From: Micromonospora okii
Lineage (GTDB): Bacteria > Actinomycetota > Actinomycetes > Mycobacteriales > Micromonosporaceae
Assembly: GCF_020884795.1 (NCBI RefSeq)
Contig: NZ_BBZF01000020.1
Location: 164,812-228,811 of the forward strand
DNA: 64,000 bases
Direction: 5' to 3'
Within the stretch, counting starts at the first letter, position 1. Each line of letters begins with the position of its first letter. This document shows positions 31,327-40,400 of the stretch, one piece after another. Under the pieces are notes generated by a model. That model worked only from the letters and a program-made list of their open reading frames with translations, had not been told where the DNA came from and did not search any database. The position numbers and the translations under genes were made by a program.

Positions 31327-32073
31327 ATGAGCCAGGAAGAGTGGCTCGCCCAACTGCGCCGCGCCAGCCTTGCGGTCACCGCAGCCACCAGCGCCAGCGA
31401 CGCGGCGTTCGCCGGGCTCGACGCGGCGATCCGGGCGGCGAGGCAGGCCGGTCGCACGGTGACCCACCTGGTCAACGTCAGCGGCCTGAGCAAGGCGCGC
31501 GTCGACGAGGCGATCGCGGCCGTCGGCGCGGGCGGGGAAGAGGTGCCGGGCAGCGACACCGACCTGCGGGTCGCCGCCTACACCGCAGCCGCTGCCGACG
31601 CCGATTACCTGGCCCGGCGGGCCCGCCGGGACGCGCTGATGCTGCAAGCCGGCCTGATGTCGGGGCTGCGGTTCACCGAGATCGCCAGCGCGGCTGGCGT
31701 GTCCCGCCGGTACGAGTGGCAGCTACGCACCGGCCGCCTCGACGTTGACCGGCGCTCGGCCCGGCAGGACGTGTTCGGCGGCGCGGGCATGGAGGCGTAC
31801 CGGGCCACCGAGAACGCGACCCTCAGGGAGCGACGCAGGGCGGTGCGGGCCGGGGCCGACGTGCGGATCAAGCACGGCCGGCACGGCTACCGGCACGGGT
31901 GCCGGTGCGAGGTGTGCGTGGCGGCCCGGCGCGCGGTGCAGGAAGGTGCCGTGGAGGTGAGTCACGGGCTGACCGGCTACCGCGACGGCTGCCGGTGCGA
32001 GGTGTGCGCCCCTGCCCCCGCCAGGTACCACCGGGAGTGGCGTCGCCGCCGGAAGGGCACCTCAGCGGGCTGA
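31327..32073 (+). CDS. HTH protein with two C-terminal Cys-His repeats
   Basis: 248 residues from ATG 31327 (GAGGGGA upstream; a GTG at 31309 is less likely). Two HTH-like segments (VTHLVNVSGLSKARVDEAI and FTEIASAAGVSRRYEWQL) are followed by two repeats of HGxxGYxxGCRCEVC (HGRHGYRHGCRCEVC and HGLTGYRDGCRCEVC) and a basic tail (YHREWRRRRKG). The Cys/His repeat is known from many actinophage proteins and probably binds zinc. Probably a DNA-binding regulator. Confidence 0.72.
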   Translation: MSQEEWLAQLRRASLAVTAATSASDAAFAGLDAAIRAARQAGRTVTHLVNVSGLSKARVDEAIAAVGAGGEEVPGSDTDLRVAAYTAAAADADYLARRARRDALMLQAGLMSGLRFTEIASAAGVSRRYEWQLRTGRLDVDRRSARQDVFGGAGMEAYRATENATLRERRRAVRAGADVRIKHGRHGYRHGCRCEVCVAARRAVQEGAVEVSHGLTGYRDGCRCEVCAPAPARYHREWRRRRKGTSAG

Positions 32074-32089
32074 CCCCGGACACGACGAA

Positions 32090-32137
32090 GCGGCCCCCGC
32101 CGCCCGACCTCGAACCGAGGTAGGCGACGGGGGCCGC
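32090..32137. terminator. Long terminator hairpin between convergent blocks
   Basis: GCGGCCCCCG (32090-32099) pairs with CGGGGGCCGC (32128-32137), and the inner ACCTCG (32107-32112) pairs with CGAGGT (32116-32121). It separates the rightward regulatory block from the leftward phage late genes and can act in both directions. Preceded by the same CACGACGAAGCG as the terminator at 29,697. Confidence 0.85.
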
Positions 32138-32153
32138 AGTCTGTGAAGAGGGC

Positions 32154-32510
32154 CTACGCCCCGCTGGCCGTGATCGGCGGCCGGTCGGCCTTCGGGGTCA
32201 CCTGCTCGCGGGTCAGCAGCGCCAGCACGCCCACCACCGCCACCTGCACGGCGCCGACGGTCTCCTGCGACACCTCTAGGCCGTACGCGGCCACCAGCAC
32301 GGCCACGGCGGTGACGAGGCCGGTGAACGCCGCCGGCGCGACCGGGCGCACCGCCACGGCGTTGACGGCCGTGGTCACGGCGGTCAGCACGGCCACGATC
32401 GCCGCCGCCTGCGTCGCGGACAGACCGGGCAGCCCGAACGTGACGAACACGCCCAGCAGCGCGGAGATGGCCTGGATGACGAGGGTGGGCTCACGCCCGA
32501 AGAGCTTCAC
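32154..32510 (-). CDS. Holin-like membrane protein
   Basis: 118 residues from GTG 32510 with a perfect AGGAGG upstream. Three or four hydrophobic helices (QAISALLGVFVTFGLPGL, AAAIVAVLTAVTTAVNAV, FTGLVTAVAVLVAAYGL, VGAVQVAVVGVLALL) and a short charged end with LTREQVTPKA, which is frequent in actinophage holins. Last gene of the late operon, beyond the endolysin, as expected for a lysis cassette. Confidence 0.75.
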   Translation of the reverse strand: MKLFGREPTLVIQAISALLGVFVTFGLPGLSATQAAAIVAVLTAVTTAVNAVAVRPVAPAAFTGLVTAVAVLVAAYGLEVSQETVGAVQVAVVGVLALLTREQVTPKADRPPITASGA

Positions 32511-32535
32511 GGTGCCTCCTGGGTACGGTCGTTGG

Positions 32536-32790
32536 ATGGCAGGTCTCCCGCAGGTGCGCGAGTCGGCCTGGCTGTACGCGCCGGGCGATCCCCACGTGCC
32601 CCTCGCCCACGTGCGGCTGGAGGAGCGCATGGATGGGTCCGGCTGGGACATCTACGTGGCGGACCCGGCGACCGGGCCCACGCAGCACGTGCGCTGGCCG
32701 GACGAGGCCGGGGCCCGAGCCGAGCTGGAGCGGGTGTACGCCGCTGGCCGGGCCGACGGGCAGTGGCGGATCTGGCGACCGGAGGGGTGA
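32536..32790 (+). CDS. Plus-strand gene in late operon (moron candidate)
   Basis: 84 residues from ATG 32536. The -10-like TACGGT (32524-32529) ends six bases before the ATG, as for leaderless mRNA. Product: LYAPGDPHVPLAHVRLEERM then a Trp-rich C-terminus (DGQWRIWRPEG). Faces against the late genes on both sides and has its own promoter, the mark of a moron. No family known. Confidence 0.65.
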   Translation: MAGLPQVRESAWLYAPGDPHVPLAHVRLEERMDGSGWDIYVADPATGPTQHVRWPDEAGARAELERVYAAGRADGQWRIWRPEG

Positions 32791-33183
32791 CTACGGGCGG
32801 CGGCCGTTGATGGTGCCGCCCGGGTCGGCGAGGACCATCGTGCGCAGCCGGTCCAGCTCGGCGGTCGGCGACAGGATCGCGGCCCGCCACGACCGCAGCG
32901 TCGCCACGGCGGCGTCGATCTCGCCGGTCAGCTCCCGCATCTGACGGCGCGTCTCGGCCGCCTCGTTGCGGGCGGCGAGGGCCTCCCGCTCCGCTTCCGC
33001 CGTCCTCTCTTGCAGCTCGTTGACCTGCTTCAGGGCGGAGTCGGTGAGCAGGGCGACCGCGTCCGCTCTGGTCTTGGGTCGGCCCATCACCCCGGTGATG
33101 AGCGTGCCGACCACGCCGGCCAGGCCCCCGCCCCCGACCGCCGCCGCCAGCAGCGCCCAGATGTTCCCGCTCACCCCGCTCAC
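32791..33183 (-). CDS. Membrane-anchored coiled-coil protein of lysis region
   Basis: 130 residues from GTG 33183, whose GTGA overlaps the previous stop. One N-terminal membrane helix (IWALLAAAVGGGGLAGVVG) followed by a long coiled coil (LKQVNELQERTAEAEREAL, ETRRQMRELTGEIDAAV). Such single-helix coiled-coil proteins beside holins may act as a second holin or spanin-like factor. Inference only. Confidence 0.7.
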   Translation of the reverse strand: MSGVSGNIWALLAAAVGGGGLAGVVGTLITGVMGRPKTRADAVALLTDSALKQVNELQERTAEAEREALAARNEAAETRRQMRELTGEIDAAVATLRSWRAAILSPTAELDRLRTMVLADPGGTINGRRP

Positions 33184-33596
33184 CCCGTGTCTCCCGCCTG
33201 CCTCAGCACCCGCATGCCCTGCCACACCTGCCAGCCCCGCCACACCGACGCCGCCGCCCAGGCCGCGCAGAACCCGGCGGCGAACCCGACCGCGCCCGAT
33301 CCGGTGGACAGCAGCGCCAGCCCGTACAGCAGCGGGGCCGCCGCCTGCCCGTGCATCGCCGCCAGCTCCAGCACCAGCGCCCGGTAGGCGTCGGGCAGGG
33401 CGATCGACACGAGGCCGATCACCCCGGAGCCGAGCAGCAGCAGGTACCAGGTCCACAGCACCCACGGGGCGACAAGCTGCTCCAGGCTCGTCGGCGGCCG
33501 GGCACCGGCCACGAACAGCACGCCGACGAGCGCGGACAGGACCAGGAACATGACCTCGTGGGGGCGGTGCCTGCCGGTGACGACGATCGTCGCCAC
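33180..33596 (-). CDS. Phage membrane protein of lysis region
   Basis: 138 residues, three to four hydrophobic helices (VMFLVLSALVGVLFVAGA, WVLWTWYLLLLGSGVIGLV, LLYGLALLSTGSGAVGFAAG). Lies between endolysin and the coiled-coil membrane protein with four-base gaps or overlaps. Typical actinophage membrane protein found next to endolysin, possibly holin-related. Confidence 0.7.
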   Translation of the reverse strand: MATIVVTGRHRPHEVMFLVLSALVGVLFVAGARPPTSLEQLVAPWVLWTWYLLLLGSGVIGLVSIALPDAYRALVLELAAMHGQAAAPLLYGLALLSTGSGAVGFAAGFCAAWAAASVWRGWQVWQGMRVLRQAGDTG

Positions 33597-33600
33597 CCGG

Positions 33601-34524
33601 CTATCCCTGCGCCGGTGCGCTGGCGCCGATCCGGGCGGCCAGCTCGTCGACGACCCGCCCGGCCAGGTCGGCCGGGATCGCTGCGGCGATGGCCTCCGGC
33701 GTCAGCCCGGCCAGCACCCCGGCGACGATCGCCGGCTCGTCGACCAGGTCCTGCCCGGCCAACCGGGCCAGCTCGGCGCGGACCGCGGCGACCTGGGCGT
33801 TGGTCGCCCGTCCGGTCTCGGCGATCGTCTGCAGGGTGTAGCCCAGCGACCAGGACTTGTTGCCCTGGCTGGCCTTGGCCGGGTCGCCGTAGTCGGAGTT
33901 GGCGTGCGGCGGCCGGGCCGCCGGCACCCGGTCGGCGGCGACCACGGCCGGGCCGACCTCCTCGCGGATGACCCGGCGCAGGTCGTCGATGCTCGCCATG
34001 ATGTCCTCGCTCTCGATGAGGCCGATGCTGGTCAGGTAGCGGCGGAACAGCGGCGACTGGTCGCGCCCCGCCTTGATCGCGTCGCGGAAGTAGCTGATGT
34101 GCGTGTGCGCCAGGTGGGAGCGGTCGCCCGACGAGCGCCGGCCGAGCCGGTCCCACCGGCGGACCGTGCGCCCGTCCGGCGAGTAGATGACCTCCCGGAT
34201 GTCCCGGGTGTCGGCCGCTCCCTTGGCGCACTCGCCGGCCAGCCACCGGGAGAAGTGCCGCAGGTCGTACACCTGCCCGGCGCGGGCGACCCGGAACTGG
34301 CCGATGTCCAGGGCGGCGGCGTCGTCGGTCAGGCCGGTCCGGTCCCGGCTCGACTCCCGCACCGAGTAGTCGTCGCCGTCGACCCGGTCGGAGCCGCAGT
34401 GGTAGCCGCCGCGGTGAGCCGGGTCGCCCACGATGCCGACCGCCACCGGAACCAGGCCGTGCGGCCCGAGGTGGTCAAGCAGCAGCCGGCGCGGGGCCAG
34501 CAGGGACTCGGGGGCGCGGGTCAC
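33601..34524 (-). CDS. Endolysin, M15-type peptidase-like
   Basis: 307 residues from GTG 34524. The first half has the metal-site pattern of M15-like (VanY/Hedgehog-type) peptidoglycan peptidases: GYHCGSD (His42), AAALDIG (Asp73) and LAHTHISYF. The second half is helical with repeated Ala and no clear cell-wall-binding motif. It would cut peptide stems of peptidoglycan at the end of infection. Adjacent membrane genes supply holin functions. Confidence 0.78.
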   Translation of the reverse strand: MTRAPESLLAPRRLLLDHLGPHGLVPVAVGIVGDPAHRGGYHCGSDRVDGDDYSVRESSRDRTGLTDDAAALDIGQFRVARAGQVYDLRHFSRWLAGECAKGAADTRDIREVIYSPDGRTVRRWDRLGRRSSGDRSHLAHTHISYFRDAIKAGRDQSPLFRRYLTSIGLIESEDIMASIDDLRRVIREEVGPAVVAADRVPAARPPHANSDYGDPAKASQGNKSWSLGYTLQTIAETGRATNAQVAAVRAELARLAGQDLVDEPAIVAGVLAGLTPEAIAAAIPADLAGRVVDELAARIGASAPAQG

Positions 34525-34859
34525 GGCGTCACCGGCCCGGGGTTGCCCGGCTCGTCGCCGCGCAGCTCCGACAGCGGCGGAACCAGCGTTATCGGCCCCG
34601 GCGGCAGCGCGTACTTCAGGCGCATCATCTCGTCGGGCACCTGGTCGATCACCCTCGGCGGGTTCTCGAAGGTCGCGCAGATCCAGTAGTTGTGGCTGAG
34701 CCAGACCGGGTCGCCACCCGGCCCCCAGTGGACCTGGGTGGCGGTGGTGTAGGTGTCGGTGACCACCGTTTGCAGCCAGGTGGTGATTTCGTCGATGTTC
34801 TCGCCGTCGAAGAACTTCATCTGGCATGCGGGGATGACGGTGACGGGTTCCACGGGCAC
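34521..34859 (-). CDS. Hypothetical phage protein upstream of endolysin
   Basis: 112 residues from GTG 34859. Trp/Tyr-rich centre (TQVHWGPGGDPVWLSHNYW) and Pro-rich end. Overlaps the endolysin start by four bases. Could be a minor structural or tail-tip protein by position; no domain recognised. Confidence 0.62.
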   Translation of the reverse strand: MPVEPVTVIPACQMKFFDGENIDEITTWLQTVVTDTYTTATQVHWGPGGDPVWLSHNYWICATFENPPRVIDQVPDEMMRLKYALPPGPITLVPPLSELRGDEPGNPGPVTP

Positions 34860-34862
34860 TCC

Positions 34863-35273
34863 TCAGAGCGAGTAGGTCGCGAACATCCTGATGTTGGACT
34901 GGGCGGGGATGGCGATCGTGGTTGAGCGCAGGAGGACCGTCCCGTCTGGGTTGATCAGCCCCTCGCCGTGGTTGGTGCCGCTGCCCCAGGCAAGCCCTCC
35001 GGTGATGGCCGGTGGGCGGGTTCCGACCGGCAGGGTGGCGCACAGGGTGTCGACGATGTTGGGGGCGATGCCGCCGGAGCCCGCCGCGATGTTGCTCTCC
35101 GACCGGACGTACAGCCACACCGAGCACGTGCCGGACGACGGGCGCAGCCGGGCGAGGAAGTCGAGCAACGTGAAAGCGCTCGGTACGACCAAGCCGGTGA
35201 GTACGTCCTGGTAGTACGAGCCGTTGAGCCGGGCCGGGGTGATGCGCATCCCGGACTGCATGAGCACGGCCAA
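34863..35273 (-). CDS. Minor structural protein, TTG start
   Basis: 136 residues. The start is TTG 35273, seven bases after a full AGGAGG, which decides against a later GTG or ATG. Beta-rich sequence (GTCSVWLYVRSESNIAAGSG, LRSTTIAIPAQSNIRMFATYS) as in phage tail-fibre or tail-tip decoration domains. Position between minor tail protein and endolysin fits a receptor-related role. Confidence 0.6.
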   Translation of the reverse strand: MAVLMQSGMRITPARLNGSYYQDVLTGLVVPSAFTLLDFLARLRPSSGTCSVWLYVRSESNIAAGSGGIAPNIVDTLCATLPVGTRPPAITGGLAWGSGTNHGEGLINPDGTVLLRSTTIAIPAQSNIRMFATYSL

Positions 35274-35296
35274 GGGGTGCCTCCTCTCAGATCAGG

Positions 35297-37423
35297 TCAG
35301 AGCGCGACGATGGCCGGGAACCAGACGTCCACCTCGGTCCCGACGAGCCAGGACCGGCGGATGCCGTTGACGCCGCGGGCGGTGATGATGGCGGTCTGCG
35401 GACTGCTGGTGCCGCTGATCGCCGACACGGTGACCCGCTCCTCGCCGACCCGCAGGTCCAGCGGGAAGTCCTCGGCGGCGGTGGTCCACGGCCCGTTCTC
35501 CGCCGTGCTGGCCAGGCTGAGGGTCATCGCGCTGGCGGCCAGGGGCGCGGCGAGCGTCGACCCATCGGCGGCCACCCGGTCCTCGCCGTCGACGAGCGCC
35601 ACCCGCCACGGCGCGTTGGGGCTCGTGTTGATGGTGACCGTCCACGCGTACCGGTCGAGCTGCTCGGTGTAGCCCTCGATCTGCTGGTCGATGACGCCGT
35701 CCACGGACAGCTCGGGCGGCACGCCGGTCACGGTGAGGCGGGCGCCGAGCGGGTCGCGGGCCAGCCACGCTGGCAACGCCGCTGCCGTCTGCTCGCGGCC
35801 CCAGTTCAGGGTGAGCACCGGGTAGCGCATCTGCTCGACGGTGCCGAGGTGCACCCGCCAGGACGCCTGGTCTCCGGCGTCGGCGTCGGTAGCGACGTTG
35901 ACCGACGTCGACTGCTCATACCGGCCGTACTCGGCCACGTGCGCCTCGTCGGACACCTGCACGCCACCGGCGCCGCCCGGACGCGACACGGTCCAGTCGT
36001 TGCGGACGGACCGGTCGTCGCTCGTCGGGGCGAGCCCCGGGGCGAGCTGGGAGTAGACCAGCCCGATGTCGACCGGGCGGTTGTACCGGTCCACCCGCCG
36101 CAGGTAGGCCAGCCGCCCATCCAGGGACTCGTACAGCATCCCCCCGTCGGCGGCCTCCACCTCCCGGGCCAGGTCCAGCAGCCCGCCGACCGGCTGCGGG
36201 CCCATCGCCGTCTCCGCGGTGCCGACCGGCACCAGCGGCACGGCCTGGTCGGCGGCGAGCCGCTCCAGCCGGGCGCCCGCATCCTCGCCCGCGTACCCGG
36301 CCGCCGCCCACGCCGTCGAGGTGGGCAGCGAGGGGCGCACGGTCGCCCCGAGGTGCGCGTAGGTGGTGCCCTGCACCCCGGCGGGCAGCAGCGTCACCGC
36401 CGTCATCTGCCCGACGATCGTGCCAGCGATCCCGCCGGTGGGCGACGCGGTCCAGGTCAGATCGCCGACCGCGTGCACCCGTAGCCCGAGCTGGAGGAAG
36501 CTGACGAGGCCGGGCCGGGTCAGCGTCACCTGCACGCCCACCCACCCGGTGGTGGGATCGGCCCCGTCCGGCCACGGCATGCTCGTCGTGCCGACCTGGT
36601 CGCCGTCGAGGTACGCGGTGGCCTTCAGGGTCGTCTTGCTAGCCCGGACGGTGATCTTGTCGACCTGGGGGCTGCTGACGGTGACCGTCATCAGGTCCGC
36701 CTCGACGTCGAGCTGCGGCGACGTCACGTAGACCATGACCGTCGCCACGGTCGTGTCGCCGACGATGAAGACTCCGCCGCCCACCGGCATGGCGATCCGC
36801 GCCGTGGTCGAGTCGAGGCGGACCGCCGACGCCGACCCGGGTAGGCCATTAGCGTCCGCCCCGAAGGTCAGCGGCCCGGCCGCCCGCGCGGCGGGCTGAG
36901 GCTGCGACTGGCGGCCGTACACGGCCGGGTAGGTGGTGCCGGCCCCGTCCTCCAGCGGGCAGTAGGCGAGCAGCCCCATGCTGCTCATCTGCCGCAGCAG
37001 CGGGCTGCGCACGGCCGAGCCCTGCGCGAGCCGGCGCGTGATGCCGGAGGCGACCACGTCGACCTCGTACGTGTCGACGCCCCGGTCAGCGAGCCGGGGC
37101 TCGATCTCCGAGGCGAACCCCGTGTGCCGCGTCCACCACTGCCCGAGCACGCTGACCTGCACCCGCAGCGGGCAGCCCAGCCGCCAGCCCGGGTACTCCG
37201 GGCTGGCCGGGTTGCGCGGCAGCCATCGGCCAGCCGGGCTCTTGAGCGTGAGCGCGCAGCTCGACGGGGAGGTGGTGCCGCCCTCGTCCGAGCGGCCCCG
37301 GGTGATGCGGATACCGGCCCGCACCCACCGGGTGATGTCCTGCCACACCCACGTTGCCGGGTCGGCGGTGAGGCTCGCCCCGGGCGCGATCTGCACCCGG
37401 AAGGTCAAGGGGAAGACGCTCAC
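35297..37423 (-). CDS. Minor tail protein
   Basis: 708 residues. The front part (WVWQDITRWVRAGIRITRGR, SCALTLKSPAGRWLPRNP) is a pattern shared by actinophage minor tail proteins that form the tail tip. A central lectin-like stretch (TVMVYVTSPQLDVEADL) and late beta-rich regions follow. It begins four bases after the tape measure stop, the normal order for siphovirus tail genes. Confidence 0.8.
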   Translation of the reverse strand: MSVFPLTFRVQIAPGASLTADPATWVWQDITRWVRAGIRITRGRSDEGGTTSPSSCALTLKSPAGRWLPRNPASPEYPGWRLGCPLRVQVSVLGQWWTRHTGFASEIEPRLADRGVDTYEVDVVASGITRRLAQGSAVRSPLLRQMSSMGLLAYCPLEDGAGTTYPAVYGRQSQPQPAARAAGPLTFGADANGLPGSASAVRLDSTTARIAMPVGGGVFIVGDTTVATVMVYVTSPQLDVEADLMTVTVSSPQVDKITVRASKTTLKATAYLDGDQVGTTSMPWPDGADPTTGWVGVQVTLTRPGLVSFLQLGLRVHAVGDLTWTASPTGGIAGTIVGQMTAVTLLPAGVQGTTYAHLGATVRPSLPTSTAWAAAGYAGEDAGARLERLAADQAVPLVPVGTAETAMGPQPVGGLLDLAREVEAADGGMLYESLDGRLAYLRRVDRYNRPVDIGLVYSQLAPGLAPTSDDRSVRNDWTVSRPGGAGGVQVSDEAHVAEYGRYEQSTSVNVATDADAGDQASWRVHLGTVEQMRYPVLTLNWGREQTAAALPAWLARDPLGARLTVTGVPPELSVDGVIDQQIEGYTEQLDRYAWTVTINTSPNAPWRVALVDGEDRVAADGSTLAAPLAASAMTLSLASTAENGPWTTAAEDFPLDLRVGEERVTVSAISGTSSPQTAIITARGVNGIRRSWLVGTEVDVWFPAIVAL

Positions 37424-37426
37424 GGC

Positions 37427-40400
37427 TCACCACCTCGGGGCAAGAGTGTCTTGGGCGCTGCCGCCACCAAGACGGATGATCTTTTGCACGCCGCGCAGCA
37501 CGCCGGTGCCCTCGATGACCACCGTGTGCCGGTGCTCGATGACCTGCCGGACCACCGTGCCGCCCGCCGTCGCGCCGACACCGGGGACGACCGTCTCCGG
37601 GCCCCGCTCGGCGAAGCTGTAGCTGTTGCCGCTGGCCAGGCCGACTCCGACGACCGGCTCCGCGATCACCCCGCCGTTCTGCATGGCGATGTGGACGTGG
37701 TTCCGGTGCGCCTCCATCAGCGCGTTGTTGAAGCTGCCCTTGTTGACGCCCCGGGTATACGCGTAGTCCCGGCTGGCCGTCCGGTGGATCAGCTCCAGCG
37801 GCCGGCGTGCGGCCAGGAACTTCGCCAAGCCGTCCTGGTTGTAGCCCATCCAGTCGACCGCGCGCCCGCTGCCGTGCCACAGCGGATCGCCCGGCCGGTA
37901 TCCGTTGCCGAAGCTCCCGGACATCGGGCCGGTGCCCCGGATCAGGGCGGCGATGCTCCGCCAGATCCCCGAATCGCCCCTCTGCGCCGACGGGGACGAC
38001 GGCCACGCCCCGAAGTCGGGCATCACCGCGCTGGCCACCTCCGCCAAGGAGGGGATGCGGGTCCGCTTCGCGGTCGTCGGGTACGGCCACTTCACCCGCC
38101 CGCCGTCCGCGTACCCACCGTCGTCGTGCGCGTGCCGGAGTTGGCCGGTCGCGTTCATCTCGTCCAGCAGGCCCGGATACGTCGCCTCGATGCGGCGCCG
38201 AGACTCCTTCTTGATGACGAACTCGTCGGCGTGCACGGTGCCCGCCGGCTGATACTTCTCGCCCGGCCCGGTCCAGCCGCCGGAGTGGTAGTCCCGCCCC
38301 TGCACCGGCCCCTGAAAGTTCGCCGGGATCGTGCCCTTCTTCAGCGCCTGCTGGTACGTCGACAGCCGCTTGAGTCGGTCCAGGGCCACCGGGTAGCCGA
38401 CGATGTCGATCAGCGCCTTGTAGCGGCCGTCGAACGCGTCCGCCTTGGCCTTCGCGTCCTTGAGCTGCTTGTCCGCCTTCGTCACGCCCGGCGCGGACAC
38501 CGCCGCCTTGTAGTCGCCGTCGTACTCCTCGGCGGACTCCTTCGCGTCCCGGAACTGGCGCTCGACGTCCTTGATCTCCCGCTCGGTCAGCCCGGCCGCC
38601 TCCAGCGTCGCCCTCAGCGCGGGCGTCATCCGCCCGTCGAAGGTGCCGCTGAGCTCGCCGGCCGCGCCCTGCAAGGTGATCGCCGCCAGCGCCAACTTCC
38701 GGCTGGCCTCGCGCGCCTCGTCGCTGTTGCGGCCGTGCTCCTTGACCGCCTTCGCAGCCTCCCGCTGCGCCTCGGCAAGCTTCTGCTGGGCGTCTAGCAG
38801 CCCCCACACGGGGTCGACCTCGGCCTTCATCTTCTCGGACAGGTCGACCAGGGCGTCCCGCTGGCCGCGAGCAGCGGCAGCAGCCGCGTCGGATGCGGTC
38901 TTGTACTCCTTGGTGGCGCCGGTCAGCGAGCTGGTCGGCGACACCGCCTCGGCAGCAGCCGCACCCGCTGTCTCCAACGCAGCCGCGTACGCCGGGAACT
39001 GCTTGCGCAGCTCCTCGACGGTCACGCGGGACTTCGCGGCCTCAGCGGCGAGCCGATCGAAGGCGGCCTGAGCGTCCTCGGTCTTCCCCCCAGACACGAG
39101 TTGCGCCAGCGCCTGATCCATCGCCTGCACCCGCTCCCGGGTGCGGGTCAGGCTGGTGTTCGTCGAATCCAAGCCGGGCACGACGCCTTCGAGCAGGTCC
39201 TGTCCCCACCTCGCAAATTTCCTGCGGTCGTTGTCGGTGTCGGCCAGGAACTTCAGGCCGACGCTGAGGTCCTTCATGTCGGAGCCGAGCACACGCGCGG
39301 ACTCGCCCGCGAGCTGTCCCGACGCGCCCCACGTCGCCAGGCCCTGCGCCATCGCGTCGACCTGCGGGTTCAGCTCGCCCGCGATCTTGCTGACGATCGC
39401 CCCGGTGACCTGGAGGGCAGCGAACGCCATCGTGGCCCGGCCCGCCCACTTCGAAGCCGCCTCCAGGCCGCGGGCAGCCCGAGTGCCAGCGGGCCCTGTC
39501 GCGGCCAGCTCCTCGCGGAAGTCCGCGTTGGCCCGCCGTGCCTTGACCCACCCGGCCCCGAGCAGGGTCGTCGCCCCGCCCAGCGCGGCCATCACCACCA
39601 GCGTGCTGCCCACCGCCGGCGGCAGGGCCGACAGCTCGCCGACGAGACTGTCGAGGGTCTGCACCAGCACCCGCACCCCGCTGTTGGGCCCGGACGCCGA
39701 CTCGATCGCCAGGGTCTCCAGGGAGCCTTTCAGCCGCTCGATGTCCCCGGCCAGGTTGTCCGTGCGCATCGCTGCGGTTTCGGAGGCGTACCCGGCGTCG
39801 TTGACCTTGTCGATCCACGCCTGGACGCCCTCAGCGCCCTGCTCGTAGAGGATCGACGCGCCCCGCACCGCGTCAGCGCCGAAGATCGTCGCCATGGCGT
39901 TGGCCCGCACCTCAGGGGTCAGCGACTGCATCTTCGCCCGCAGCTCACCGGCGAACTGGGCGAGCCCCTTGGCGTTGCCGGAGGCGTCGTACAGCGAGAT
40001 GCCCAGGTCGTCCATCAGGGCCTTGGTGGAGCCCGACGGTGCCTGGAGCATCAGCAGCATCTGCTTGAAGCTCGTACCAGCGTCGGAGCCGGTGAGACCC
40101 GCCGACGCGAACGCCGCCAGGCCGCCGGTGGTCTCCTCGATGCTGAGGCCGGTCTGCGCGGCCACGAGGCCGGCCTGGTTGAGGGCCATGCCCATGTCGT
40201 GGACGCTGCCCTGGGCCTTGCCAGCAGCGGCGGCGAGCAGGTCGGCGACGTGCGGAACGTCGGCCCCGGACAGCTTGAACTGGGTCAGCGCGCTCGCGGC
40301 AACCTCAGCGGATTCGGCCACGCTCAGACCGCCGGCGGCGGCTAGGTCCAGCGCCCCGCGCAGGCCGCCCGTCAGGATCGCCGTCGTCGAGACACTGGCC

